A stretch of 50,778 nucleotides of DNA from Candidatus Zixiibacteriota bacterium. Lineage in GTDB: Bacteria > Zixibacteria > MSB-5A5 > JAABVY01 > JAHJOQ01. The notes below the pieces were generated by a model. It made no database searches, had not been told where the DNA came from, and saw nothing but the letters and a program-made list of their open reading frames with translations. The DNA lies in assembly GCA_018820315.1 (NCBI GenBank), contig JAHJOQ010000155.1:1-50778 (forward strand). The letters are read 5' to 3'. The stretch's first letter is position 1. Each line of letters starts with the position of its first letter. Shown here in pieces: positions 8,069-17,994 of this stretch. The position numbers and the translations under genes are program-made.

Positions 8069-9013
8069 TTATTTCAAAGACTTGATATACGCGATGAGCG
8101 CGTCGATCTGCTTATCCTTCAGCAAGCCTTGATACGTCGGCATGATCGGCTGGAAGCCTTTGACGACCTTTGCCTGCGGCTCCAGAATCGATTCCCGCAC
8201 ATAATTCTCATCGACTACGATTTTCTTGCCATCGGCCATTTCTGTCTCGTGTCCGAAGATTGCCTTGAAACTCGGCCCTATCTTGGGCATGCCGTCTGTC
8301 GAGTGGCAAGTGTAACATGCCTTGGACTTGTACAACTGCTCACCGAACTCGATTGGCGTCGACCCCTCGCCGGAGCCTGATCCGGCATCGAGCCACTCTG
8401 CAAAATCCCGATCGCTGACTACCTTAACAGTCCCGATCATCTCTGAGTGCGATCTTCCGCAATACTCGGCGCAATAAAGATCATATACACCGACGTTCTT
8501 AGCCTCGAACCATGTTATAGTGTATCTATTCGGAAGCACGTCCATCTTGATCCTGAACGATGGCACGAAGAAGCTGTGGATCACGTCCCGCGATGATAGC
8601 AACAATTTGATCGGTTTGTCGACCGGCACAACAAGCTCATTGACACTTGTGGCCCCCTCGGCGTAATCAAACGACCAGAACCATTTCTGGCCGGTGACTT
8701 TCACCTCAATAGCGTCTTTAGGTACAATGTGCATTTTCATGTACGATTTGAATCCCCAGCCGAAGATAATCAGAATGAGAATCAGTGGGATTACTGTCCA
8801 GGCCACTTCGAGAGCTGTATTGTGGGACACTCCGGAAGTCATCTCGGCAGCACCTTCGCGACGGCGGTATCTGTAGATGAAGAAGGCTGTCGCAGCCACG
8901 ATGAGCACGAAGAAGAATATTGACATGTACAGGATGAAATAGAACAGAGAGTCAACTTCACCTGAAATAGTCGATTGCCCGGGGGGCATGAAGATTGTGC
9001 CGGTTGTATCCAT
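8069..9013 (-). CDS. Cytochrome c oxidase subunit II with fused cytochrome c domain
   Basis: The 314-residue protein has two N-terminal helices and then the CuA cupredoxin domain. CuA ligands are seen in DVIHSFFVPSF (His) and CAEYCGRSHSEMIG (Cys, Glu, Cys, His, Met). A C-terminal cytochrome c domain follows, with CYTCH haem attachment and the likely axial Met in QPIMPTYQG. The fusion defines a caa3-type enzyme that takes electrons without a separate soluble cytochrome. The gene follows a SCO gene by 6 bases, matching the need for copper insertion. The mature N-terminus is unclear: the start MDTTGTIFMPPG lacks an obvious cleavable signal peptide. Confidence 0.94.
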   Translation of the reverse strand: MDTTGTIFMPPGQSTISGEVDSLFYFILYMSIFFFVLIVAATAFFIYRYRRREGAAEMTSGVSHNTALEVAWTVIPLILILIIFGWGFKSYMKMHIVPKDAIEVKVTGQKWFWSFDYAEGATSVNELVVPVDKPIKLLLSSRDVIHSFFVPSFRIKMDVLPNRYTITWFEAKNVGVYDLYCAEYCGRSHSEMIGTVKVVSDRDFAEWLDAGSGSGEGSTPIEFGEQLYKSKACYTCHSTDGMPKIGPSFKAIFGHETEMADGKKIVVDENYVRESILEPQAKVVKGFQPIMPTYQGLLKDKQIDALIAYIKSLK

Positions 9014-9019
9014 ACTGTA

Positions 9020-9892
9020 TCAGGGCCTCAGAGTTGAACTTCCTGCCGGTACGCGTGTTCGCGCTCGCTTGCGTCTTTCCTTCATCCAGAGCGCTCCGAT
9101 CAGCAAACCAAGCAAGATCAGTGTCAAGGCACCGCCGAGGCGCATAACATTCCCCGCGAAGACGACATAACCTTTCGCGTTTGGATCATAATGGTAGCAA
9201 TAAAGAAGGAGCTTATCGAGAGTCGATCCGATCTTGCCTTCGGAAGCTTCAAGAAACGCGAGCCTTAAATCACGCTCCTCGAAATTTATACCATACAGGT
9301 AACGCGATATCTTGCCGTCCGGGGTCAGGACATATGCGACCGCCGGATGCGCGAACTGCTGATTCTCTTCATCGAAGAAATATTTGAATCCTACAGCATC
9401 AGCTAATGCCTTTGAATGCGATTCCTCGCCCACGAAAAATGTCCAGCCATTCTCTGCACCGGGACGGTTCAGGGCTTTTAGATAGTTTGCTTTCTTTGCA
9501 GCAGCGAGATCGTATGTCTCCCGTGGATCAAAGCTGACCGCAAGCACGCGGTACTCATTGCCCGGAAGCCACGCAAGTTGAGCAATTCCTTCATTCAGAC
9601 CGTTAAGAATGAGGTTGCAGAGCATCGGGCACGAATAATAAACAAGAACCAACAAAACCGGCTTGCCATCATTGAAATACTGCGCGAGGGCTACTGTGTC
9701 TCCGATGTCGTTGACAAAAGTCAGATCGAGAGGAATGTACTCGCCGAGTTTTTCTTCGACATCGATATTGCGCAGATCATCAGGATTCTCCTGAATCACT
9801 TGCGCCGAGACGGTCGACGACATCATCAGGAAAAACAAAAAGAATGCAACTTTCACTATCATATCTCTATTTGCCTTTAGAGAAAGCTTCAT
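9020..9892 (-). CDS. SCO-like copper protein with C-terminal membrane anchor
   Basis: The 290-residue protein starts with a signal peptide (VKVAFFLFFLMMSSTVSAQ). Its thioredoxin-like domain has CPMLC in YYSCPMLCNLIL and a distal His in FAHPAVAYV. A C-terminal helix (LGGALTLILLGLLIGALWM) anchors it, which the other SCO in this operon lacks. This long SCO form is common beside alternative complex III/caa3 operons. It probably metallates CuA of subunit II, whose gene follows directly. The start at 9892 overlaps the preceding gene by 26 bases; ATG 9862, 4 bases after that gene's stop, is an equally plausible start. Confidence 0.88.
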   Translation of the reverse strand: MKLSLKANRDMIVKVAFFLFFLMMSSTVSAQVIQENPDDLRNIDVEEKLGEYIPLDLTFVNDIGDTVALAQYFNDGKPVLLVLVYYSCPMLCNLILNGLNEGIAQLAWLPGNEYRVLAVSFDPRETYDLAAAKKANYLKALNRPGAENGWTFFVGEESHSKALADAVGFKYFFDEENQQFAHPAVAYVLTPDGKISRYLYGINFEERDLRLAFLEASEGKIGSTLDKLLLYCYHYDPNAKGYVVFAGNVMRLGGALTLILLGLLIGALWMKERRKRARTRVPAGSSTLRP

Positions 9893-10202
9893 TTGCCTCG
9901 ATCTCCATCGCCCTGTCTATCGGGACTCGGAAGATGCCCTTGTCGGCATTAATTACTCCGTATGAATTCAGAATCTCATCCTCATGTGCCCTGACCTCGC
10001 GCAGTTTGGATGATTCAGGGCTCAGAACAGTCTCATAGATGAGAGTCTCCTTTGTATACAGGAAGTACTCGCTCAAGAAGACCACTATTGCGACGATAAT
10101 GACAATCCCCACGATCGAAACACCGAATATGAATTTGAGATTGGCATCGCTCTTCTCGTAGCCTGAGCTGTCTTGATTCGTGTTGTGATTACTGTCTGTC
10201 AT
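9867..10202 (-). CDS. Small membrane protein of the Act operon
   Basis: The 111-residue protein has a hydrophilic N-terminus (MTDSNHNTNQDSSGYEKSD), one membrane helix (FIFGVSIVGIVIIVAIVVFL) and an external domain. A motif near the end, VINADKGIFRVPIDRAMEI, resembles a short conserved segment I recall in small proteins following actF genes (roughly G-x-YRIPIDRAM). It lies 8 bases after actF and overlaps the SCO gene. The position suggests an accessory subunit of alternative complex III (sometimes called ActG) or an assembly factor, but I cannot prove either. Confidence 0.6.
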   Translation of the reverse strand: MTDSNHNTNQDSSGYEKSDANLKFIFGVSIVGIVIIVAIVVFLSEYFLYTKETLIYETVLSPESSKLREVRAHEDEILNSYGVINADKGIFRVPIDRAMEIEANEAFSKGK

Positions 10203-10210
10203 GATTCAAT

Positions 10211-11395
10211 CTACATGTTCGTAAACTTGATTGAAGCCCCGAGTCTCGGATCGGTGACCGGCACTACCGCGTTCGATGTGAATGTGCGCCAGAATACCGA
10301 GATGAAGAGTCCCGTCACGGCAAGCAGGCTCGCCGCATCCATCCATGATAGCTGCACGTTGTCGTGCGACAGATTCGGCAACACCAGCCAGTAGACATCG
10401 ATCCAGTGCATAGCAAGCAGCCAAAGCGCCATTATTGTCATCATTCCAAGACTTCGTTTGGCTCCTCTGGTAATCATTATGAAGAATGGCACGGTGAAGT
10501 GTCCTATCGGAATGAGGAGACTTATGATTTTCCAGGAGCCGACCCATCTATGATGATACCAGATCGTTTCTTCTGGGATATTCGCGTACCAGATCAGAAG
10601 ATACTGCGAAAATGCGATGTACGCCCAGAAGATCATGAATGCGAACATCAATTTACCGAGATCGTGGTAGTGCTCAGTCGTAACCTCATTTTTCAGGATG
10701 CCATGTTTTCTCAGATAGATAAATGCAAGCGTAATAAACGCGACTACTCCCAGCAGTCCTCCGGAAAATACATATACACCGAATATTGTCGAATACCAGT
10801 GTGCATCAAGCGACATCAGCCAGTCGAAGCCTGCAAATGTCACCGTAATCGCAAACAAAATCATACCTGCCGCGCCGATCTTGCGAATCTTCCTGACACG
10901 CTTCTCATCAAAACCGGCGTCCTGTGCAATCGATGCTCTGTGAAGCATCCATGCCAGCAGGGACCAGACGGCGAAGTAGATCACGCTGCGTACAATGAAG
11001 AAGCCTGTGTTGAGATAAGCCGATTTGCTCTGAAGAAGTTTATCCGCAGCGACTGCATCGGCATGACTCCAATGATAGAGATCGTGAATTCCGAAAATCA
11101 CCGGTATGAAAAGAATCGCCATCAGCGGAATTGTCATCATGATGCTTTCGACAAGCCGCCTGATGATGATGCTCCAGACCGCATTTACGAGATGCTGCAG
11201 CATGACAAAGAATAGACTGCAAAGAATGATTGTTATCCAGAATGAATATGCTGTCAGGTACGAGTGGAAGAACTGTTTCGAATCGATGAAATAGGCGGCA
11301 ACGCAGAGCGCAGCTCCCAGTACGCCGACTATGAGCGAAATTCTTCCCACGCTGCCCGGGGACTTGAATCGATATGTCTCTTTGTCGAATTCCAT
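10211..11395 (-). CDS. actF: Alternative complex III membrane subunit ActF
   Basis: The 394-residue polytopic protein has about ten helices. Characteristic segments include SIIIRRLVESIMMTIPLMAI, DLYHWSHADAVAADKLL, YFAVWSLLAWMLHRASIAQD and FMIFWAYIAFSQYLLIWYAN. ActF is a shortened relative of ActC in the NrfD-like family; together they form the membrane core that binds quinol at the periplasmic side. It lies 13 bases downstream of actE. The product ends with DPRLGASIKFTNM. Confidence 0.92.
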   Translation of the reverse strand: MEFDKETYRFKSPGSVGRISLIVGVLGAALCVAAYFIDSKQFFHSYLTAYSFWITIILCSLFFVMLQHLVNAVWSIIIRRLVESIMMTIPLMAILFIPVIFGIHDLYHWSHADAVAADKLLQSKSAYLNTGFFIVRSVIYFAVWSLLAWMLHRASIAQDAGFDEKRVRKIRKIGAAGMILFAITVTFAGFDWLMSLDAHWYSTIFGVYVFSGGLLGVVAFITLAFIYLRKHGILKNEVTTEHYHDLGKLMFAFMIFWAYIAFSQYLLIWYANIPEETIWYHHRWVGSWKIISLLIPIGHFTVPFFIMITRGAKRSLGMMTIMALWLLAMHWIDVYWLVLPNLSHDNVQLSWMDAASLLAVTGLFISVFWRTFTSNAVVPVTDPRLGASIKFTNM

Positions 11396-11408
11396 AATGT
11401 CGCAGATC

Positions 11409-12032
11409 TCACTTCAAATTCGTGCGCTGCTCCTGCGGAACATCCTCGATCGTAGCATTCTGGCTTCGCTGGAGCGCTCTCAGATATGCAATTATCGCCC
11501 ACCGGTCCCTGACCGGTATCTGTTGACGATATGACGGCATATTTCTGATGCCGTTCGTCACCACATCGAAAACATAGCCATCCGGAATGTCGCGGAGCCT
11601 GTCTGAATGAAATGTCGGAGGCGGTACGTAGCCTCTTGACAGCATGATTCCCTGACCATCGCCGGTTCGTCCATGACAGGGTGAGCAATAGATGTCAAAT
11701 CTCTCCTGACCCCGTTTCAGGAGTTGCATATCCGTCAGTACAGGTGATATCTTGACCGTGTCGCCCGATTCATCAATGCCCGTGTAATAGCCGGCATCCT
11801 CACGCAGATCCCCGCGTGCAACAGTGCCAGGGATGGGTTGCCGCATGGCCGAGCCATCTTCAAAGAACTTGTTCTCTTCCTGAGCCTTATACTTTGGCTG
11901 ACTGTCCATGTCGGGCACCAGGTGAATCGGCGGCTTTTCTGACGGTCTATCTCTGAAACACCCGGAAGCGACCGTAATTAGTGCAGCCATTACCACTACT
12001 ACTGCCAGCCTAATACATCTATTACGTTTCAT
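11409..12032 (-). CDS. actE: Alternative complex III monohaem cytochrome c subunit ActE
   Basis: The 207-residue lipoprotein has a signal peptide (LAVVVVMAALITVASGC) with lipobox Cys, so it is membrane tethered on the periplasmic side. One haem site, CSPCHG, is followed by the axial Met candidates around GIRNMPSYRQQIPVRDRWAI. ActE passes electrons from the ActA haems toward the oxidase. ATG 12032 is preferred over a TTG at 12038 that overlaps the actD stop. The spacing to actF is 13 bases. Confidence 0.9.
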   Translation of the reverse strand: MKRNRCIRLAVVVVMAALITVASGCFRDRPSEKPPIHLVPDMDSQPKYKAQEENKFFEDGSAMRQPIPGTVARGDLREDAGYYTGIDESGDTVKISPVLTDMQLLKRGQERFDIYCSPCHGRTGDGQGIMLSRGYVPPPTFHSDRLRDIPDGYVFDVVTNGIRNMPSYRQQIPVRDRWAIIAYLRALQRSQNATIEDVPQEQRTNLK

Positions 12033-12034
12033 CG

Positions 12035-12580
12035 TCAATCTTCCAATACCTCGATGTTCGTTCCGCCCGATGACTCGAGCAATGAGACAATCATGTCCTG
12101 ATCGAACAACTTATCTGTAGAGTCTATGCATACGAAAAACCCATCGTCCGTGACCTTGGCAAACCGCTCCGAATTGAAAGCCGGGTGGTTCAGCATTGGC
12201 AGTCGACTCAACGCGAGCATTCCAACTACTGCGGATATCGCTCCGAGCAGCACTGCCATGCCGAATGTCACCGGCACGAATGCCGGATAACTGAAGAACG
12301 GCTTGCCGGCGATCACAAGCGGGTAATTGACAGCGCTTGTCCACCACTGCAGAAGGATTCCGCCGAGCGCACCACAGATTGCGAGTGAGCCGACTATCCA
12401 TCCAAGAGGCGAGCGCTTTGCGCCCATCGCCGAGTCCATCCCATGAATAGGGAAGGGTGAATGGCAATCGAATCGCTTATAGCCGGAATCTCTGAGTTTC
12501 CTGGCTATGTCTATGAGTGCCGCCGGATTCTCGAATTCGGCCAATATACCTGCGGTTTTCTTCACTGCACTGTTCATCAT
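12035..12580 (-). CDS. actD: Alternative complex III subunit ActD (DUF3341)
   Basis: The 181-residue protein belongs to the DUF3341 family. The N-terminal domain ([20 protein letters not shown] to [20 protein letters not shown]) is followed by two helices ([19 protein letters not shown] and [20 protein letters not shown]). The [10 protein letters not shown] motif is the family hallmark. ActD has no cofactor and packs on the cytoplasmic side of ActC. It overlaps the stop of actC by 4 bases and is followed immediately by actE. Confidence 0.92.
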   Translation of the reverse strand: MMNSAVKKTAGILAEFENPAALIDIARKLRDSGYKRFDCHSPFPIHGMDSAMGAKRSPLGWIVGSLAICGALGGILLQWWTSAVNYPLVIAGKPFFSYPAFVPVTFGMAVLLGAISAVVGMLALSRLPMLNHPAFNSERFAKVTDDGFFVCIDSTDKLFDQDMIVSLLESSGGTNIEVLED

Positions 12581-13989
12581 GCTCTGCCTTCTTTCGCGGC
12601 AGGGCTGTGACTATCGTAATGATGAGGATCAGCCTGAGGCAGTACGCCTTTCACTTCCGCCATAGCAATCATAGGCAGTACCCTGATGAACAAAAGGAAT
12701 AGTGTCAGAAACAGACCGAATGATCCAATGAATATTCCGATGTCGAATATCGTCGGGGAGAAATAATCCCAGCTCGATGGAAGGAAATCATTTGCCAATG
12801 AGCTGACGACAATTACGAATCTCTCGAACCACATGCCGATATTTACAAAGATCGAGCAGATGAATAGTATCACCGTGCTTTGGCGGACTTTCTTGAACCA
12901 GAATAGCTGCGGCACGATCACATTGCATGAAATCATGATCCAGTAACCCCATGCGTACGGTCCGAATGCTCGATTCATGAAAGCGAACTGCTCATATACG
13001 TTACCGCTATACCACGCGATGAAAAACTCGCAACTGTATGCATATCCGACCATCATGGCAGTGACCAGCATGATCTTTGCCATTTTGTCGAGATGGCTCA
13101 TTGTTATGAAGTCCTTGAGTCCGAATAGTCTTCTTGCCGGGATTGCCAGACTCATCACCATCGCGAAGCCGGAGTAAATCGCACCTGCCACGAAGTATGG
13201 CGGGAATATCGTCGTATGCCAGCCGGGCAGAATGCTTGTAGCGAAGTCTGTGCTGACTACGCTGTGCACCGACAACACTAACGGCGTGGAGAGTCCTGCA
13301 AGGAGAAGGTATGAGAGTTCGTAATGTTTCCACTGGCGATTGCCACCACGCCAGCCAAGCGAAAAGATTCCAAATATGAGTTTGCGCAATTTCTTCTTGG
13401 CGCGGTCCCGAAATGATGCAAGGTCAGGCACGAGTCCGACATACCAGAACAGAGCCGAGACTGTGAAGTAAGTGCTAACCGCGAAAACGTCCCAGATGAG
13501 CGGGCTGCGGAAATTAGGCCATATCGACATCTGATTCGGAAACGGCATCATCCAGTATGCCACCCATACGCGGCCTACGTGAATGCCGGGGAATATCAGC
13601 GCACAGATAACGGCAAAGATCGTCATCGCTTCGGCAAAGCGGTTGATCGAAGTTCTCCAGCGCTGCCTGAAGAGGAACAGTATGGCGGAGATGAGCGTAC
13701 CCGCGTGACCGATACCGACCCAGAAGACGAAATTGACAATCGCCCAGCCCCATGCAACCGGAACCTGCAATCCCCAGATGCCGATGCCTTCAGAGATCAG
13801 ATAGCCGATCAGGCCGAAGAAGATGAGCATGACGGATGTCGTCGCGCCGAATACCAGGAACCACCACGGCGGAGTCTTCGCCTCGGCGATTCGGCTGATA
13901 CGATCGGTCACAGAGTGGAACGTCTGGTTGCCTGCAATCAGAGGTGGTTCCGGCACGCTGTGAAACTCTCTTTCGCTCATAGATGTCAT
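12577..13989 (-). CDS. actC: Alternative complex III membrane subunit ActC (NrfD/PsrC-like)
   Basis: The 470-residue protein has about ten helices. Recognisable motifs are [60 protein letters not shown] and [20 protein letters not shown], all typical of ActC. The protein binds menaquinol near the periplasmic iron-sulphur subunit ActB and may take part in proton translocation. The gene overlaps actB and actD by 4 bases each, so translation is tightly coupled. Confidence 0.94.
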   Translation of the reverse strand: MTSMSEREFHSVPEPPLIAGNQTFHSVTDRISRIAEAKTPPWWFLVFGATTSVMLIFFGLIGYLISEGIGIWGLQVPVAWGWAIVNFVFWVGIGHAGTLISAILFLFRQRWRTSINRFAEAMTIFAVICALIFPGIHVGRVWVAYWMMPFPNQMSIWPNFRSPLIWDVFAVSTYFTVSALFWYVGLVPDLASFRDRAKKKLRKLIFGIFSLGWRGGNRQWKHYELSYLLLAGLSTPLVLSVHSVVSTDFATSILPGWHTTIFPPYFVAGAIYSGFAMVMSLAIPARRLFGLKDFITMSHLDKMAKIMLVTAMMVGYAYSCEFFIAWYSGNVYEQFAFMNRAFGPYAWGYWIMISCNVIVPQLFWFKKVRQSTVILFICSIFVNIGMWFERFVIVVSSLANDFLPSSWDYFSPTIFDIGIFIGSFGLFLTLFLLFIRVLPMIAMAEVKGVLPQADPHHYDSHSPAAKEGRA

Positions 13990-16976
13990 GTGATTTTCTT
14001 CTGTGCCTTCTTCAACTCAGGATTCGGATTTCCAAGTTTCGCCAGATACGATGTCCTTGGCCGCGTGTTAAACTCGGCCAGGACTTCGTAATTTCGATCC
14101 AGCTTCTTAAGTCTTGCCACTTCGCTTTTGGAATCTCGTATATCACCGAATTTTATTGCATCAGCCGGGCACGCCTGCTGGCAGGCCGTTCTTATCTCGC
14201 CGTCACCGACATTGCGGCCATCTTTCTTCGCTTTGAATTTCGCAGAGTTTATCCTTTGAACACAGAACGTGCATTTTTCCATTACTCCGCGCGAACGGAC
14301 TGTAACATCAGGGTTTTGCGCCATCTTAATAGTATCAGCCAGGTTGTTTGTATAGTTGAAAAAATTGAAACGCCGCACTTTGTAAGGGCAGTTATTCGAA
14401 CAGTAGCGCGTTCCTATGCAGCGATTATAGACCATCACATTCAGACCTTCACGGTCATGCACAGTTGCGTTGACCGGGCAGACCGTTTCGCACGGTGCCA
14501 TCTCGCAGTGCTGGCACGCCACCGGCTGGTGAACCATTTCAGGTGACTTGACTTCGCCGGTGTAATATCGATCGACTCTGATCCAGTGCATCTCTCGCCC
14601 GTTTCTCACCTGCTCCTTGCCGACCAGCGCGATGTTGTTCTCACTCTGGCAAGCGATGGTGCATGCTCCGCAGCCGATGCATGCATTTAGGTCTATTGTC
14701 ATGCCCCACTGATAACCTTTGTCGTATTTGTGATCATCCCAGAGTGATTCGAGAGGCGGATGTTCGACCATCTCCCGGGCAAACTCCGGATCAATCCTGT
14801 ACTCGGTCAGCGTGCTTTCTCGCACTATTGGACGGCCTTCCATGCTGCCGTGATCCTGAGTATTCGCAAGCCCCAGCTTTCTACCTGTCTTGAATATGCT
14901 CGCTCCGCCTACGAACCAGAGTCTGTTTCTGGTTCTGAGTCGATAGGCGTTTGATCCAACATTGTTGGCAACTCCACCGGCGGAAGTTCGTCCGAAACCG
15001 AGTTCGAGGACGATTGACTTGTCCGCGACTCCCGGCACGATCCAAACGGGAAGATCAACTTGGCGGCCATCGACCGAAAGCGTGATAATATCCTCGTTTG
15101 CGACGGCGAATTCGCGCGCGCTCAACTCACTCATGACCGCGGCGTTGTCCCATGAAAGCTTTGTGATCGGATCGGGAAGTTCCTGCAGCCAACCGTTGTT
15201 TGCGAACCGGCCATCATGAACCGACGGCGAGATTTTGAATGCAATTTCTATGGTTGAATCAGATTTCGATTTTTCGAATGGCTCTCTACTCAGCAGGCTG
15301 GCAACGTTTTGTTTTATGACTCTAGCGTCTAAGTCGTTTGAAGCATCAGTCTTGATTACGCCGTCATGCAGCGCCCTGCGCCACTTCTTCTCGAATCCAG
15401 CGCCCGTCCAGATTTCCTGCCAGGTTTGCCGAACGATATCGTAGCCTCTCGCATCGATTCCTGTGGCGAGAAGCATCATCATCTCTGCACTGCTGTGCGC
15501 GCCGAATAACGGCTCGATCATGGGCTGAATGAGGCTCCGGGTGCCGTCGATTGCTGTCGCGTCACCCCAGCTTTCGAGATAATGACTCTGCGGAATGTGC
15601 CACTCGGACAATTGTGCAGTCTCATCTGCGTGAATGCCGAAATGAATCGTGTGCTGCAACTGTTTGAGAGCACCCGCAAAATCTGCATCTGCCGGAGCAT
15701 TATATATCGGATTGCAGCCGAGCACCACAAGTGACTTGATTTTGCCGGACCGCATCTTGTCAACCAGATCGCTAAACTGCCTGTTTGATGGTAAGGATGT
15801 GTATGTCTGCTGAACCAACTCTATCGCGTTGTCGACATTGCCCAGCACATCGTTTATCAGAAGTATGAGTGCATGTACAGATGCCGGCTGGCGACGTCCG
15901 GCGATAACGAGCGATTTACCTCTGGCGGCAATTAAGTCCTTTGCGACAGCAGCAAGCCATTCAGTATCGAAAGCATGCGTTCTGTATGCGCTCAGGGCAT
16001 CACCTATTTCGATTGCAAGTCCCTGCGATTGCATTTCGAGTGCAAGCGCTGCCGTAAACGCACCTACCTGACTGCTCCTGAGACGCAATCTATGATCGGC
16101 CATTGCGCCTGTGAGAGAATAGTCGCTCTCGACGCAATAGAGGCGATTCATGGAATCATTCACCGACTCGACTCTGCGCCCCTCGGCAAATCCGGTTGCA
16201 TTTCGGATGTTGTCTGTCTCGGTGAGCAGAAAATCAGAATCGAGCGATAGAATTGTCTCAGCATTTTCAAATTTGTAAACGGGGTAGAGGGACTCGCCGG
16301 TTGCTACTTTCACACCCTCATGTATATTCTCATCGCTGGCCGGTTCATACGATACCCATTCCGCATTCGGGAACCTATCGGTAAACTGCTTTTTCAGGCG
16401 CGCAAGTGTAGGCGAGGCGAACGATTCTGACAGCACGGCGAGGCCGTTGCCACCATTAGCGTCATAAGACAAATGCAGACTGCGCCAGTACGATACGAAA
16501 TCTTCCCACGATTTCTCGTTACCATTCTGAGTCACTCGCTTCGATCTATCCGGATCATAGAGACCCAGTATAGAAGCCTGCATGATGGCGTTTGACCTTC
16601 CCCGAGTCGACGGATGATCGGGATTACCTTCAATCTTGGTTGGACGTCCCTCGTTGCATTCGACCAGTAGTCCATAAGCTGCAGTGCCGAGTGGCATCGT
16701 AGTCGCATAAGTATTCGGAACACCGGGGACAATTTCTTCGGGTTGAGTAACATACGGAATAATCTTCTCAACCGGCCTGCGGCAACCTGCAACGCCCGCA
16801 AGAGCTATCGACGCACCCATCAGGGTCAGGAACTTGCGGCGAGACAGCCCCGGTATGTTGTCGTCAACAACAGAGGGGAATTCTGCTTCAAGGAATTCCT
16901 TGAACTTCGGCGTCTGCGCGAGTTGATCAAGGCTACGCCAATAGTCACGGCCAAATATCTTCAGATCATCTTTCAT
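13986..16976 (-). CDS. actB: Alternative complex III iron-sulphur/molybdopterin-like subunit ActB
   Basis: The 996-residue protein has a twin-arginine signal ([17 protein letters not shown], residues 45-61). It is a fusion of a molybdopterin oxidoreductase-like region (about 70-730) that in this family lacks the cofactor, and a ferredoxin-like region. Cysteine clusters are [12 protein letters not shown] (about residue 765), [23 protein letters not shown] and CTFCVQR with CQQACP (about 900-930), consistent with three 4Fe-4S and one 3Fe-4S clusters. It carries electrons from quinol to ActA. The start overlaps the actA stop by 4 bases. Confidence 0.95.
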   Translation of the reverse strand: MKDDLKIFGRDYWRSLDQLAQTPKFKEFLEAEFPSVVDDNIPGLSRRKFLTLMGASIALAGVAGCRRPVEKIIPYVTQPEEIVPGVPNTYATTMPLGTAAYGLLVECNEGRPTKIEGNPDHPSTRGRSNAIMQASILGLYDPDRSKRVTQNGNEKSWEDFVSYWRSLHLSYDANGGNGLAVLSESFASPTLARLKKQFTDRFPNAEWVSYEPASDENIHEGVKVATGESLYPVYKFENAETILSLDSDFLLTETDNIRNATGFAEGRRVESVNDSMNRLYCVESDYSLTGAMADHRLRLRSSQVGAFTAALALEMQSQGLAIEIGDALSAYRTHAFDTEWLAAVAKDLIAARGKSLVIAGRRQPASVHALILLINDVLGNVDNAIELVQQTYTSLPSNRQFSDLVDKMRSGKIKSLVVLGCNPIYNAPADADFAGALKQLQHTIHFGIHADETAQLSEWHIPQSHYLESWGDATAIDGTRSLIQPMIEPLFGAHSSAEMMMLLATGIDARGYDIVRQTWQEIWTGAGFEKKWRRALHDGVIKTDASNDLDARVIKQNVASLLSREPFEKSKSDSTIEIAFKISPSVHDGRFANNGWLQELPDPITKLSWDNAAVMSELSAREFAVANEDIITLSVDGRQVDLPVWIVPGVADKSIVLELGFGRTSAGGVANNVGSNAYRLRTRNRLWFVGGASIFKTGRKLGLANTQDHGSMEGRPIVRESTLTEYRIDPEFAREMVEHPPLESLWDDHKYDKGYQWGMTIDLNACIGCGACTIACQSENNIALVGKEQVRNGREMHWIRVDRYYTGEVKSPEMVHQPVACQHCEMAPCETVCPVNATVHDREGLNVMVYNRCIGTRYCSNNCPYKVRRFNFFNYTNNLADTIKMAQNPDVTVRSRGVMEKCTFCVQRINSAKFKAKKDGRNVGDGEIRTACQQACPADAIKFGDIRDSKSEVARLKKLDRNYEVLAEFNTRPRTSYLAKLGNPNPELKKAQKKIT

Positions 16977-17620
16977 CTATGACACGCTGAGCAGTCGACC
17001 GGTGGATCGATGCCCTTCTCCTGCTTGACTCTCATCGCGAAATCCGCCTGATCCGACGGCGGAGTCCATTTCATATTAGTGATCTCGCTCGCAGGGCGGA
17101 GGTGCATATCGGGATTGCGGTGGCATTCGAGGCACCATCCCATACTGAGAGGCTGTTTCTGCTGAACGACTTCCATTGCAGCGACATTTCCGTGGCAGCT
17201 CTGGCAGCCGACACCTGCGTTCAGATGAACGCTGTGATCGAAATAGACGTAATCGGGAAGCTTGTGCACTCGAATCCATTCGATCGGTTTGCCGGAAGCC
17301 CAGCTTTCGCGGACTGCGAGCAGCTTCTCGTTTTCGGTCCCAATCAGTTTATGGCAATTCATGCACGTCTGGGTCGGTGGAATATTCGCCATCGGCGATT
17401 TTTCGACTGTGCTGTGGCAGTAGCGGCAATCGAGACCGAGATCTCCGGCATGCAGTTTATGGCTGTAGTCAATCGGCTGCTTTGGGCGATAGCCGACATC
17501 GGTATATTTCGGAGAGAAATAGTACTACACAAACGATACAACGACCACTATCAGGATCGGAACAGCGATGGCCGCGATTGTCGGCAGCTTGTTTGTCCAT
17601 TTCGGAAACAGTTGAGCCAT
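16973..17620 (-). CDS. actA: Alternative complex III pentahaem cytochrome ActA, interrupted by an in-frame TAG
   Basis: From ATG 17620 the frame reads MAQLFPKWTNKLPTIAAIAV and a membrane anchor ending VSFV. Codon 32 (17527-17525) is TAG, and the frame then continues YYFSPKYTDVGYRPKQPIDY. In the homologues I recall, a Trp (TGG) stands at this place, so a single G-to-A change explains the stop. After it all five haem motifs follow: CRYCH (65-69), CMNCH (86-90), CQSCH (139-143), CLECH (163-167) and CSACH (210-214), ending in a 4-base overlap with actB. No ATG, GTG or TTG lies between the TAG and codon 77. Reinitiation there (17392) would lose the anchor and the first haem site. Readthrough, suppression, a real mutation or a sequence error are all possible. 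Confidence 0.88.
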
Positions 17621-17730
17621 AGACCTATACCAACATCCCCACTACTATCCTTGTTCCGGTGATCAGCAAATTAGGCTGGCAGTGGTGCGGTGTGGTTGCT
17701 GGATTGAGTACACAGTGCATCAGATCTTAA

Positions 17731-17766
17731 CCGACTGAGTCGGCTCGGCTTAGATCACACATTATA
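17731..17766 (-). promoter_or_regulatory. Putative act operon promoter region
   Basis: In the 290 bases between actA and the divergent Panacea gene, the minus strand has TATAAT at 17766-17761 without a convincing -35 box. Downstream of it lies the palindrome CCGACT-G-AGTCGG (17731-17743), a possible operator. No gene is visible in 17621-17910. Confidence 0.35.
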
Positions 17767-17994
17767 ACGATAGTCCAGCCGCCCGAGCAGATTTTTGAAT
17801 GCCGACAATTTCAGTCAATTATAAATGGGTTGCATTGTCAAGTCAAGCCAAAAATGGGTAGTGGGTCAGTTTGATAGCACATAGGCCATATAACCGACAT
17901 AAGCAACTAAGTGAGGAATTCCGATGTATATATTATAAAGCGAATAGTAAAGAAAGTGCTTGCCAGATTTGAGGAATTAGTTAGGTTTATAGTG

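Noticed and set aside
9181-9880. Plus-strand open frames inside the SCO gene
   Set aside because: They are antisense to a clearly recognisable SCO protein with copper motifs and have no ribosome-binding sites or domains.
10364-11215. A 283-residue plus-strand frame opposite actF
   Set aside because: Its composition (His, Cys, Gln and Arg rich) is that of an antisense shadow, and actF on the other strand has clear family motifs.
17395-17527. Whole-genome reassignment of TAG as sense
   Set aside because: TAG ends several intact genes at the expected places, including cytochrome oxidase subunit III and the TSUP transporter, so it functions as a stop here.
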